From Lumnitzera littorea (taxonomy: Eukaryota; Streptophyta; Magnoliopsida; Myrtales; Combretaceae): 64,000 nucleotides of DNA. Of this stretch, positions 12,668-23,124 are shown in pieces. Position numbers and translations under genes: made by a program. The notes under the pieces were generated by a model. The model ran no database searches, was not told the DNA's origin, and was given only the letters and a program-made list of their open reading frames with translations. The stretch is taken from NCBI GenBank assembly GCA_024138015.1, contig JAMXBB010000004.1:13144884-13208883 (forward strand). The letters run 5' to 3'. The first letter of the stretch is position 1. Each line of letters starts with the position of its first letter.

Positions 12668-12799
12668 ATGTTAGAATGTATGGAGAAAATGCAAGAATAT
12701 ATGGAGATAATGCAAAAGGAAATCAAGGAATTACGAAAGGATATAAAGGAAATAAAAGAAGACACACAATTGTTGAAAGAAAATTATAAACATTTATAA
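12668..12799 (+). CDS. 43-codon coiled-coil frame inside the TRIM-like element
   Basis: This small frame starts at an ATG just after the primer-binding-site region and encodes 43 residues rich in Lys, Glu, Met, Ile and Leu. The stretch EIKELRKDIKEIKEDT shows heptad-like spacing, typical of a short coiled coil. It ends at TAA at 12797-12799. I infer that it is the remnant start of a gag frame, since plant gag proteins often begin with a coiled coil. It may equally be a chance frame in A/G-rich DNA. No further gag domain follows. Confidence 0.3.
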   Translation: MLECMEKMQEYMEIMQKEIKELRKDIKEIKEDTQLLKENYKHL

Positions 12800-13403
12800 G
12801 AATTAACACATGGAAGAAAAGCAAATAATAGACCAAAAACAAGAAGACGCAATGGCTACTATAGAAGATATGGATGAAGAAAATTTTTAAGAAACAAAAC
12901 AACTTATTATAAAGAATAATACTAAAGAAGTAGAGAATATGGTGCAAAAATCTAATGTGGATAATGATCAACATAATATGGACAAGCACATTCCTAATCT
13001 CAAGATACTAAAAGAAATGCATTTTTTCGTAATTGGCTTTGTGCAAACAATGATATCAAAGATAGAAAATTGGTATGAAATATCTAATTGGAGAACAAAA
13101 AGTTACGAGGATCATGATGCTCGTAACTCCAATTATAAACGAAAAATTCATACACATAAAAATTTTATAAATCAAGTTTTAGACTTTACGCTTTATGAAA
13201 ATCTCAAGTTAGAAAAACTAGAAAATGCTCTAGCGATTTTTCATGGGAATGTCTAAAGCAACATTATTCTTATTATCTTGAAGAATGAAACATATATTGA
13301 AAATCTTGTTAATGATTTTTTGTTATTATTAAATCATATTACTTAGTAATTCTTAGGTTGAATTGTTTTTTCCCTTAAACCTTGAGGATGAGGTTAGGTA
13401 AAT

Positions 13404-13764
13404 TATTATGATCCAAAATTAGATTAAAAAAATAATAGTTTAATAATTTAGTTTTTATTTTAATATGTGTAGTTATATATTAGTTAATAATAGTTTTGAT
13501 ATTAGTAACAATTAGTTAGTTAATTAGATATTAATTTTATATTAAGTATTAATTGAGAGTATAAATAGCTTGTATAAGATTATAACAAGATCATTCAATT
13601 ATCTTCAATAAAATTCAAGAGTTTCTTTTAAATTCTTTTGTAGAGATTATCTTAATTTTAAAAAAAGGAAATTAAGATACTATCTCATCTTAAATAAAGG
13701 GAATCTCGTATTTTTACCAAAAAGAAAAAGATGAGTCGAGCCTTCTACATAAGTAAGCTTAACA
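13404..13764 (+). repeat. Right LTR of the TRIM-like element
   Basis: Direct repeat of 12264-12616. It contains GAGTATAAATAGCTTG and ends GCTTAACA, followed by TTATC, which matches TCATC before the left LTR except at one base. Confidence 0.7.
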
Positions 13765-13915
13765 TTATCAACCTTTTTTTTTTTACCTCCTTCAACTATA
13801 TTACAATCAAAGAGGAAATATTCAAACCCAGTCTATCTCATATGGAAATTAATATTCATGCTATTTAACTATAACGGTCTTAACCATTTAATATAACAAG
13901 ACCCATAACCATTAG

Positions 13916-14379
13916 TAGTAGTGTAAATAAACCAAACCAGTATGCAAATAACTCAAGCTTGACTTGAGTTTTATTCAAATTTGATTTAGTGATAATCAAA
14001 TTAAGAGTAATAAATTGTGTTGGAGATACTTAAGTAGTGAATCGAGCCAATCTCAAGTTTTTAAATACTAAGCTCATCAGCCTGGTGAGCCTATACAACC
14101 TTAGTATAATTTTTATTATATTTTTAATTTATTTAAATATAAGTGAAATTGATATTGATTAAGAAAAATTTATAAAAGTTTGAATTTAATCGAATTAATT
14201 GAGTAAAGCTCGAACTCGTAGTATATATATTTTCAAATTAAGTTCAAGTTTAAAATTTAAAATTTAATCAAACTTGAGACAAGATCAAGTTTTAAGTTTT
14301 CAAGTCGAGCTCGAACTCAACTCAAAATTCAAACCCGAGCTCAATATTGTATTAACTAGAATCGATTCGATTACCCTCA
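13916..14379. mobile_element. hAT-like MITE
   Basis: The element starts TAGTAGTGTAAATAAACC and ends GATTCGATTACCCTCA, whose reverse complement TGAGGGTAATCGAATC resembles the start. It is flanked by ACCATTAG (13908-13915) and TCCATTAG (14380-14387), an 8-bp duplication with one mismatch, which is the hAT size. The interior has CTCGAACTC and AAGCTTGACTTGAG motifs common in plant hAT-derived MITEs and no transposase. Confidence 0.5.
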
Positions 14380-14387
14380 TCCATTAG

Positions 14388-16157
14388 ACCACCAACAATA
14401 TAAAACCTGAACTAATTAAAATTAAGTCATGAGAAACTTAAATTCACATGACGATTCGAAGAAATCTAAAATAAAACTTTCTAACTCCACCATTGCAAAG
14501 GCTCTCTATTTGAAATGCTTCTTTATAAATTATCTCGAAGTACTTGAAGGTTTTTGCTATAGGGAGGGGAAGGGTTTGCTGTCACATGCAATGAGTAGGG
14601 CAGCCACCACGTCTAGATTTGTAGTGGTCTAAAAACTTAAAAAAGAAAAAAAAAAAAAGTTTTGTCAGACATGCCATATTGTTTGATTATTGTAATTTTA
14701 TAATGTTATATTGGACAAAAATTTTATGAGTTATTTGGTTTGTATAATTGTTATGTAACTAGATAAAAGAAGTTTTAGATAAAAATTCAAAAATTTATAA
14801 AAAAAAAATTTAAAAATAACTCCACATTAAATTCCTAAATTACAATATTGAATCTTATTGTGATCTATAGTATGAATAATTGAACTTTTTTAATTTTTTT
14901 CAATTTTAACATAAAAGTCTACATTTAATATTATACATATTAGATGTAACACGGTAAAATTGTACTATCTTGTATTCTTATATTATACTATCTTTTTTAA
15001 TTTTACCATCCAAATATTATGTGATACAAGATGCTAGGAAGAAGAGGGTGAAAAGAGTCGCGTAACTTTTTTCATTTATTGTAATTTAGGATAAGATATG
15101 TGGATTGTATCAATTTTTATAGATAGAACTCTATCATGTGTTAAGTGTCGGTGTGTACAAATTCTTTTATCATGACCTTCCATCCTCAGATTTCATCCAA
15201 TTCCTCCTATTTCTTTTCTTTTTCATTTTTCCTAAGAAAAATTACAAGTCACATGGCTGACGTTCTTGATTTCCTTGTCAGCTAGAGGCCACTGGAATTA
15301 CGGGAGTCTCCGGACCTTCCCTCTTCTAGCCATTTTTAGTCATTGGATAAGTTAAAATCAGCGTTGTGGGGTTGGGAGAAGCAAACGGATCTAACCAGGA
15401 TCAAGTCGGTATTCAAAAAAAATATTAAAAAGTATAATTTATATTTATTTGTGAGTAGTGAATTGCTTATATCCTTAAGGTTTAAAAGTTAAGAGTTTTT
15501 ATAATTTACTTTTTATTTTTCTCTAATCTACATATTTATTTTATTAGTAAATTGGTATCTTTTCTTAAAAAATATAATAAAAAATAATATATTATAACCT
15601 AAGAAACCTAGTTAAAATAAATATGTAGATTAAAGAAGCAATTAGACTGATTTTATGAAAATGTCTCAGTGAAATCAAGTTAAATCAAATGAAATAGCAC
15701 TAGTCTAACAACACTAGTTAAAATACCAAGCCATCTTTGTCTCTCTCTCTCTTTTTGTAATTCTTAGCCTGCAAAAAGATTTTTAAAAAATAGAATGAAA
15801 CATTTGGGATTTTCTCCGATTCTATCTCTTATTTTGATAAATATTACTATATCTCCATATTTTATCTTTAATTTATATCTATTAGATTAGAACCATTGAA
15901 AAATAGTTATAAAATCAAATATAAAATGAAAGACTAGATTGGCTCTATAAGAAAATGGATGGAACCGAATGAAAATTCGATTCATTTAGGCTAAAATTAC
16001 CTTAATTAGATCAGAAAGGAAAATGGTTCTGGAATCGAAGAACTCACCGAAAAACATGCACAAATGATTGAAAACTATGACGTCCTTTGATTTGCCCTTG
16101 ACCTTTGCGCACGTCCACATAGAGCTTGGGAGTATCCCTAAACCCACGATTGAATAT
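14388..16157. other. Intergenic DNA without a recognisable gene
   Basis: A/T-rich DNA. One small module at about 14540-14610 (GGTTTTTGCTATAGGGAGG followed by AAGGGTTTGCTGTCA) is also found at about 26457-26550, linking this stretch to the segmental repeat array. Otherwise nothing is recognised. Confidence 0.5.
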
Positions 16158-17770
16158 AGTGCAAAGCCCAAAAAGTAAAAGAGCCCCTACTAATTTCATT
16201 TTCCATTTAGGCCCACTTGTTGCTTCCGTTATTTCCTTTTCCTTTTCCCCTTCTCTTTCACATGCCAGACCTCTATCCTTTTATACTTCAAACCCAACAA
16301 TACATGCATCGGCCCATTCTTTATATTTCTCCTATGTTTTATAACAAGCACGAACATGGGCATATATATTTATGATAAAAAGGGGAAAAAAAAAGTTTGA
16401 CCGAAAAAAATGATATATTAAATTAGAAATTCCTAAATATTGCGTTTTATTAAAAGTTTATTTTCTATGTTTACTCTCCATTATCAGATGTCGTGTCGAA
16501 ACTCATCAATCAAATTATACAATTGTAAACAATAAGAAATAAGAAAATTAATTTGATGGTCAAAAGATGAATTGAATATGGCATTTTGTAATTTTGAACT
16601 TCAAATATAAGATTCAAAAAATACTCCAAGTTTAAAAAATGGCTTTGACATTATCCCGCGTGAGGCTACATCAAGTCCTTAACACTCCATGCAGGCATGA
16701 AACGCTACCGAGATATGACGGAAACACAAAAAAAGAGTGTGTCATCTTAAAAAGAAAAGAAAACATGACAAGCCTATTAAAGGCTGTGTAGGTGTATCAT
16801 AAGTGTTAGGCACTTTGATATCATAAATTTTCTTTTTTTTTTTAAATAAGGAAAAACAAGCAATAAGTCTCAAGTCTTTTGGATTTTATCGATTATTGGA
16901 TTTTTGAACGTTTTAAAAGTTTCAAAACTTTTTTCTTTCAAAATCTAAGTAACTTAGTCTTGATAGTAAATGTTACCACACTTATATTTTAGTAAACAAA
17001 TTAGTTCCAACAGATAACAGGGAAGATGTTTATAAAGAGATTTTTAAAAAGGGGTGCTTAAGATGCTATGTCTGTATTTTAAATATATCTTTTATCACTT
17101 TTTTACATTATAAAAAGGTGTTTTAAGAAATTTTTTTATCTTTATTTAATTATTTTAGGGGTTTACAAAAAAAAAACAACAAAAAACTAATTAAAAAACT
17201 ATTTAATAAACTTTTTTTTTCATAAGTTACAATTTAATATACTAATAAATAAAACAAGCCAATTAAAAATAACCAATTAAAGTTTTTTATTTTTTTAAAT
17301 TATAAATTAATGGTTATTATTATCTAAATATTTTTAAAAATAATATTTATTAGATTGTTATTTAAAATTTAAATAATAAGAACTATTAATTTATAACTTT
17401 TAAATTTTAGAAAAAATTAACTCGTCAATTGAAACGAGGGGTGAGTTGGCGTGTCTGATAAAGTTGTCAACTCTTAGTCATATTCGATATTTCTTGTTGC
17501 AGTTTCCAGTGACCCTTCCACGTTGCGATCATCATCGATGCTTGTTGAACACTGACTGGTTAAGGTTATGCCCGTACTCAAGAAAACTAAAACCGTTGAT
17601 TTTGACTTAGTCAAATTGTAGATTCTGTGGAAGTATACTGTTTTCTCTCTTTTTAATTGCCAAACTAAAATCTCTTTAATTTTGATGTTTTTAAATTTAT
17701 TACTCTATGTACCTTAATATTCGTTTTAATTCTTATATTATCAGTTAGTTTTATCACAACTTAAAAAGGG
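16158..17770 (+). repeat. Segmental repeat, unit 2 (most complete)
   Basis: Contains the modules shared with unit 1 (16158-16990). It then carries modules shared with units 3 and 4: TCAAGTCCTTAACACTCC, TCTTTTGGATTTTATCGATTAT, AAAGTTGTCAACTCTTAGTCAT followed by a CCACGTTGC segment, and finally TTTGACTTAGTCAAATTGTAG with CTTTTTAATTGCCAAACTAAAATC. No coding content is recognised. Its origin is unknown; duplicated promoter or intergenic DNA of a gene family is one possibility. Confidence 0.6.
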
Positions 17771-17789
17771 CATGAATTACAAAAATATT

Positions 17790-20117
17790 ATATTTAGTTG
17801 AATTGGCATAATAAATTAGAAATTGCTAAATGCTGTAATGAATTACAATATTATTTGCTAAATTTACTATCCATTAGCAATATGGTATCAAAACTCATTG
17901 TTTGAATTTTACGAGTGTAACCAATGAGAAATAAGATAGTAATTTTAATAGTCAAAAGAGTATTGAGCATAACATTTTGAATTAGTTTTAAAAATCACCT
18001 GAAATTCATAAAACAGTTTCAACATTGTCCCACTTGAGATCATGTCTAGATCTATACAAAGACCGATTCTAAATTGTGAATCAACTCTACAGACCTTCGA
18101 ACTGGCCTATCTTTAGAATTGGTTGAGGAATCGCTGGATCCTAAAGGCCTAGGCGATCCAACTTTGGAGAATCGTCAAACTAACAGGCTAACAATCTAAC
18201 TTGACTTTGTTTGAATTTCAATTTTTTTAATTAAAAAAATAAAATAAACACCATTATGCTCTTATGGTTCAAATCAATTATTTCAGAACAGAAAAAATTT
18301 CAACCAAAAATAAAACTAAACCATTCATTTGTTACCATATGTACACGTAAAATATTAGAATTATTTGGGAAAAAAATTAGAAATACGCGAAATGGTAACA
18401 AATTATTAATAATATTTAAGGGAAACGCCAAAAAATTAAATTTGAAAAATAGAACTAAAAAAAAAAAAGTGACATGGTTAATGAGCCTTCATGCAGGCTC
18501 TTGAACCATCCACTCATGGAAATTGACCTAAGCTTATAGCCTTAGGGGCCAAACAGGCTAAGTTGAACTAATTGTTGACTCATGAATTGATGATTTAAGG
18601 TCACTTTCAGACTGGTTAGACCTGATGCACACCTCTAATTATGTCAAATCCTTAACACTCCGGGCAAGTATTGCATTATTAAGAAATGGTGAAAACACAA
18701 AAAAAAAAAATAAAAGTCTTCCATAGGAAAAAAAGAATAATAAAAATGAAAATTGTATTGAATGCCATAACAAATGAATTTTTTTAAAATAAAGAAATCG
18801 CACAAAAATCGCCGAAGTCTTTTGGATTCTATCGATTCTATTTTGAATGCACTAAAATTCTAAACGTTTTAGAAGTTTTCAAAAAAATTTTCCATCCAAA
18901 TAAGTGATGTCGCAATTTTTCTTATTGATTTTTATCCCATGTCAATATGTTATATCAACCAATGGATCCTATACCGGAAAAAATATTAAATAAGTAGTAA
19001 ATACGGTATATTTTTGGATAACTACCCACTTAGTACATTGTATCTCTTACACTTCTACGTCATTTTGCCTTATTTTAGCAAGATTTTTCTTTCGGCACAT
19101 CACATGCTAAGCAATTCGATAAACAAGACCTACGAGTCACCCCTCACCGCTATTTGACAATCCATATAACATATTTAAAATATAAAAAAATTCTAAATGT
19201 TTATCTATATATATAAATTAATTTTTAACTTTTCATTTAATTCATTTCAATGTTCAAAGTTTTCATAAATTTACAGAAAAATCTTTCCATTAATTTTTCT
19301 GTTATGTATGAATACGTTGAGTACTAAAATTGACTAAATGAAAAGTTAAGGATTTATTTATATATACAAAGAGATTTTTTTATACTTAGGTAGATCAATT
19401 ATATACTGACATGTGTATATAGTAACGGAAAATTTAATAAAACTTAATAGAAAAACTTATTTGATACAACTTAAAAATGTTGATTATTAAAATAGACTAA
19501 GTAAAATGTTAACGATTGATTCTTAAAACGTGACACATTAAAGACTTTTTTATTTTTTTTCCAAAAATTTAAAATTGAGATGCAAGGTAAAGCTTTTATC
19601 TCTGGAAATTCTACGAGCTAAATATACGGCATAATCCATAGAATTTTTTTAGAATAAAAATAAAATTCTAAATAATCTTATTACACATAATTAAACATAC
19701 AAATAAGAAATAAAGAAACGAAAATTAGTCTTTTATCATAAACCATCCTTATCTTTTATTATTAGCCACCCATCCCATCGTTATTGGTTTCTACGTTTTG
19801 ACAAAGCATGCTGATTAAAACTAAAGAACCCCTTAAAATAAGAGACGTGAGTATAGTAAAGAAAAAGTTGTCAAACTCTTAGTCATGGCACCTCTCTCCT
19901 CGAAGTTTCCACTGACCCCCTCCTCCACGTTGCCATCATTATCCACGGCAATGCGATCATTGGCACTTATCAAACAAGTGATTGGCTAGTGTCGTACACT
20001 GATACTGATGTCCATGACCAAATCATCTTGTTATACATACTTAAGCATGTAAATAAGAAATAAAGAAATGAAAATTGATCTCTTTTGTCATAAACTATCC
20101 TTTTCTTTTGCTATAAC
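17790..20117 (+). repeat. Segmental repeat, unit 3 (with MITE insertion)
   Basis: Starts in the module TTAGAAATTGCTAAATGC shared with units 1 and 2, and runs through TCAAATCCTTAACACTCC to the AAGTTGTCAAACTCTTAGTCATG module and a CTGATACTGATGTCCATGACC segment. The part 18638-20030 is closely matched by unit 4 (24553-25970). A hAT-like MITE occupies 18047-18637. The unit is cut at 20118 by LTR sequence. Confidence 0.6.
18047..18637. mobile_element. hAT-like MITE inside repeat unit 3
   Basis: The element starts TAGATCTATACAAAGACC and ends GGTTAGACCTGATGCACACC plus TCTA, so its reverse complement begins TAGAGGTGTGCATCAGG: short imperfect terminal inverted repeats. It is flanked by ATCATGTC (18039-18046) and ATTATGTC (18638-18645), an 8-bp target duplication with one mismatch. 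Repeat unit 2 (around 16645-16665) has the corresponding empty site, reading straight from GAGGCTACATC into AAGTCCTTAACAC. No transposase is encoded. Confidence 0.65.
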
Positions 20118-20405
20118 TGTCACACCCCGAACTAGAAGAGTCATAACAGTTCCACCATGTAAACTAATCTAAGATAAAACCTGACCTCACAGCTGCTATC
20201 GTAGATGCAGTTCACACAAGGCGCACAACTCAACCAGCTTGAAATGTCTGTTCTGACACCTGTTAATAACCAAACATGTGGTAAAGCTTTTACAGGTTAC
20301 TTATTCTACATAACCTACTGTTTAGTATCACAACAGTATTTAAACAAACGTTTCACATTCAAAGGTAAAGTTTACAATCAAAGTTTATTAAAAATGACGG
20401 GTTTT
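20118..20405 (+). repeat. Truncated 5' part of a long LTR (plus arm)
   Basis: Closely matches the first 290 bp or so of the solo LTR at 59548 (TGTCACNCCCCGAAC, AGTCATAACA, AGCTGCTATCGTAGA, ACTCAACCAGCTTGAAA). The match stops near 20405. Confidence 0.7.
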
Positions 20406-20420
20406 GCTCAATTTTGTGTA

Positions 20421-20464
20421 ATTTTATAAGAATATTATAAAAATAGTAAATATTCTTATAAAAT
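20421..20464. repeat. Perfect 16-bp inverted repeat at the LTR junction
   Basis: ATTTTATAAGAATATT at 20421-20436 is the exact reverse complement of 20449-20464, with a 12-bp spacer. It sits where the plus and minus LTR arms meet. Confidence 0.8.
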
Positions 20465-22886
20465 TATAAATTTTTTTATTCTGAAGTATTTTTGTATGTA
20501 GTTTTAGGAAAAATATTATTTTGATAAAAATATGTCCCGTGATATATGGTCCTTAAGAAATCATGCAAAATCGAACATGTTTCGATTTAGAAATAAATAA
20601 CCTTAAGAGTGTAATTTTGAGCCCAAAATTTTTGTGTTGACTACTTAGATGATATAGAATAGGGCTACGTAGCCCGTTCTCAAAAATTAATTTTCGAAAT
20701 TTTTAGATAATTTTTTGGCTTTAAAATGAGGCATAAAATGGGTAATTAAATGGTTAATTACTGATTTAGTGAATAATTATATGTTTTAGGATGTTGAAAT
20801 CTGATGAAGTATGATACTTGTAGCATTTAAGGTGTTAGATATAATTATTAGGCTAATTATATAATAAATAAGTAATAGGGAAGAATAGTAAATTTTAAGT
20901 TAAATTTTGTAAATTAGGGTAATTGGGTGTAAAATCTGATTCAGGATGAATTTAGACATTTTGAAATGATAATTGATGTTGAGAGATTGTAATTAGAGCG
21001 ATAAAAATATTAGATGTGTATTATGTACATGATAAGTGATAGTACATAATATGCAATTATTAGAAATATAATAAATAGAAAATATTAGGATAAAAATTGA
21101 TATTATATAAATAATAAGGATATATAATAAATTTGATAGAAAACTTAAATTTATGTAATTATATGAAAAATATAAAAATTTCTCACATTAGGAGTAATTT
21201 CGATACACTAATAAGGATTTAAGTATACCGGGTGGAATAAAATACTGACTAAGGGTGATGATGATATTTAGGATATCTGGAAATAATGTGATTAATTTCA
21301 CATTATGAGTTGAAATGAATTTCTAGAGTTCGGGTATAAAATAGTACTTAGAAATCGAACTAGAACCTAATTTAGAAATCGATACGGAAACTAAACCCGA
21401 ACCTAATCCCAAACCTAGAATAATTGTAAAAGATTTGAGAACCTAGACAACTGGAGATATTAAACGCTAAACAAAACATAACAATAAGCGTTATAGGATA
21501 AAACTAACTTATAATAGTTATATGAAAAACTAAAACCACGTTTATGTTATAGGGATGATTGGTAATGGCTTGAGCGAGTTGGACCTTGAATGAGCGAGTG
21601 AGGAGTCCAAGTAAGTTGGGATTAATACGTTGTTATATTTTGAAGGCTTGAGATTATGCTTGATTATGCTTGTTAGATAGTTAGTTGTGTGCATGTGCTT
21701 GATTATGAGTGATGCTATGATTCTGTTTGTTGTTCTGACTTATATTGTATGATTTGTATGAAATAATTGATCACCCTAAACTGGACCTAATTAAATATAC
21801 GACCTGTAATCATAATTGGACCTACATGGCAACCCATTAGGGCAAACCTAGGATTTTCCGGCCAAATACCGACCCTTTCGAAAGGGATAGCGCGAGATTG
21901 CATAATGGTCCCTTCTTCATCCTTAGTTGAACTAAATGACAAGAGAGAAGGTCGCGGCGAGGGTGAAGTCAATGGTTCAAAGGTAGTTGCGGGAGAAGCG
22001 ATATCTTCATTGCACAAGCCTGAGTTTGGTCGTGAGCTATTTATCGAGCCTAGTTTTTCACCCTTCCGATTCTTTTTATAAAATTAGGTCTTCTCTGAAC
22101 CGATTAATACTAAACCCTACCTGTTTAATATTGACCATTGACTAGGGTTTAAAGAAGATAATTTTTTTCCAATTTAAAAAGATTTGGAGTCGCCACCCAA
22201 CTGAAGTCAGGAAAAGGGTTTAAGTTATAACTAATTGGGTGGATTGGTTATAATTTAACTACCGGTCTATCGATTAAAAAACCAAGTTATAAATACGGTT
22301 TTTTAAAAACTAGATATCTGGATCCGGGGGCTAATTTATTAAACCTTAAATAGGTACCACTTTTAACTTTCTGAATTTAACTTCGCTTTTCAAATATACC
22401 CTTTTTAATTTCTAAAAACATCTAATTATGATACATGCGATTAAATTGATTAATTTACATAAATATCTAAAAATGGAATAAATAAAATTTTCCATATTTT
22501 AAGTCGCCCCATACTTGAGTACAGATGCTTATGTACTCGCTATTCGAAATCAGACGCATGTAGTTCTTTTATAAAAAACTTTAATGGGTGGTTTGATTTT
22601 AATTTTGGAAAAATTGTCGAGTTTACGTTTTTACCCATTTTGAGTTAATTTGAGAAAAGATTGTAAAGGGTTCTAAGGTGGATTTTATTTTTGGAAATTC
22701 TAAATAATTCTAATTTGAAAATTTATTTATTTATTTTCATTTATTTTTAGAAAACTCAATTTTTCTAAGTGTGAAAACAATTTTTATTTACTAACTTATT
22801 TATTTATTTTTATTTTTATTATATTATCTTATTTATTTTATACTTATTCTATATATTTCTATTAAAATAAATAAATAGACTACTTT

Positions 22887-22887
22887 C

Positions 22888-22912
<25 letters not shown>
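22887..22912. repeat. (CTT)n microsatellite
   Basis: Uninterrupted CTT trinucleotides followed by a poly(T) run, inside the nested LTR. Confidence 0.9.
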
Positions 22913-22918
<6 letters not shown>

Positions 22919-23013
22919 TTGTTGTTTCTTCTCTTTCTTTTCTTCCATTTTTTTTTTCCTCATTTATAACATTTACAAATAAACAAATGAAGAAAAAAAA
23001 GAAGAAGAAGGTC

Positions 23014-23124
23014 GGCTTGGAGTCGACTCACTTTGGCTTGGATCAGCTTGGTCTGCTCACTCCGGCTTGGATCGGCTCACTTCGGACTTGGTTGGCTCAT
23101 TTTGGCTTGGATCGGCTCACTTCG
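23014..23124. repeat. Minisatellite of about 20 bp units in the nested LTR
   Basis: Five imperfect copies of GGCTTGGATCGGCTCACTTC occur in a row. Copies three and five match it exactly, and copy two is expanded by about 8 bp. The plus-strand translation at 22987-23214 is a by-product of this repeat, not a gene. Confidence 0.75.

Larger units (their letters stand above)
12264..13764 (+). mobile_element. TRIM-like short LTR retrotransposon
   Basis: Direct repeats at 12264-12616 and 13404-13764 share long colinear stretches, including AAAATTAGATT, AGTATTAATTGAGAGTATAAATAG and AAGATTATAA. The left LTR begins TG and both end ACTTAACA or GCTTAACA. The left LTR is followed by ATAGTGCTTTCATTGAGAC, a plausible primer-binding site. 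The right LTR is preceded by a purine-rich stretch with GGATGAGGTTAGG. Flanks are TCATC (12259-12263) and TTATC (13765-13769), a target duplication with one mismatch. The interior is only about 790 bp and has no polymerase, so it must have moved with borrowed enzymes. Confidence 0.75.

Noticed and set aside
12939..13256. 105-codon frame as a retroviral-type protein
   Set aside because: No conserved gag, protease or RT motif; internal DNA of the TRIM-like element only. Its status as a decayed gag tail cannot be shown.
18256..18504. 82-codon lysine-rich frame
   Set aside because: Lies wholly inside a MITE, is A-rich and has no motif.
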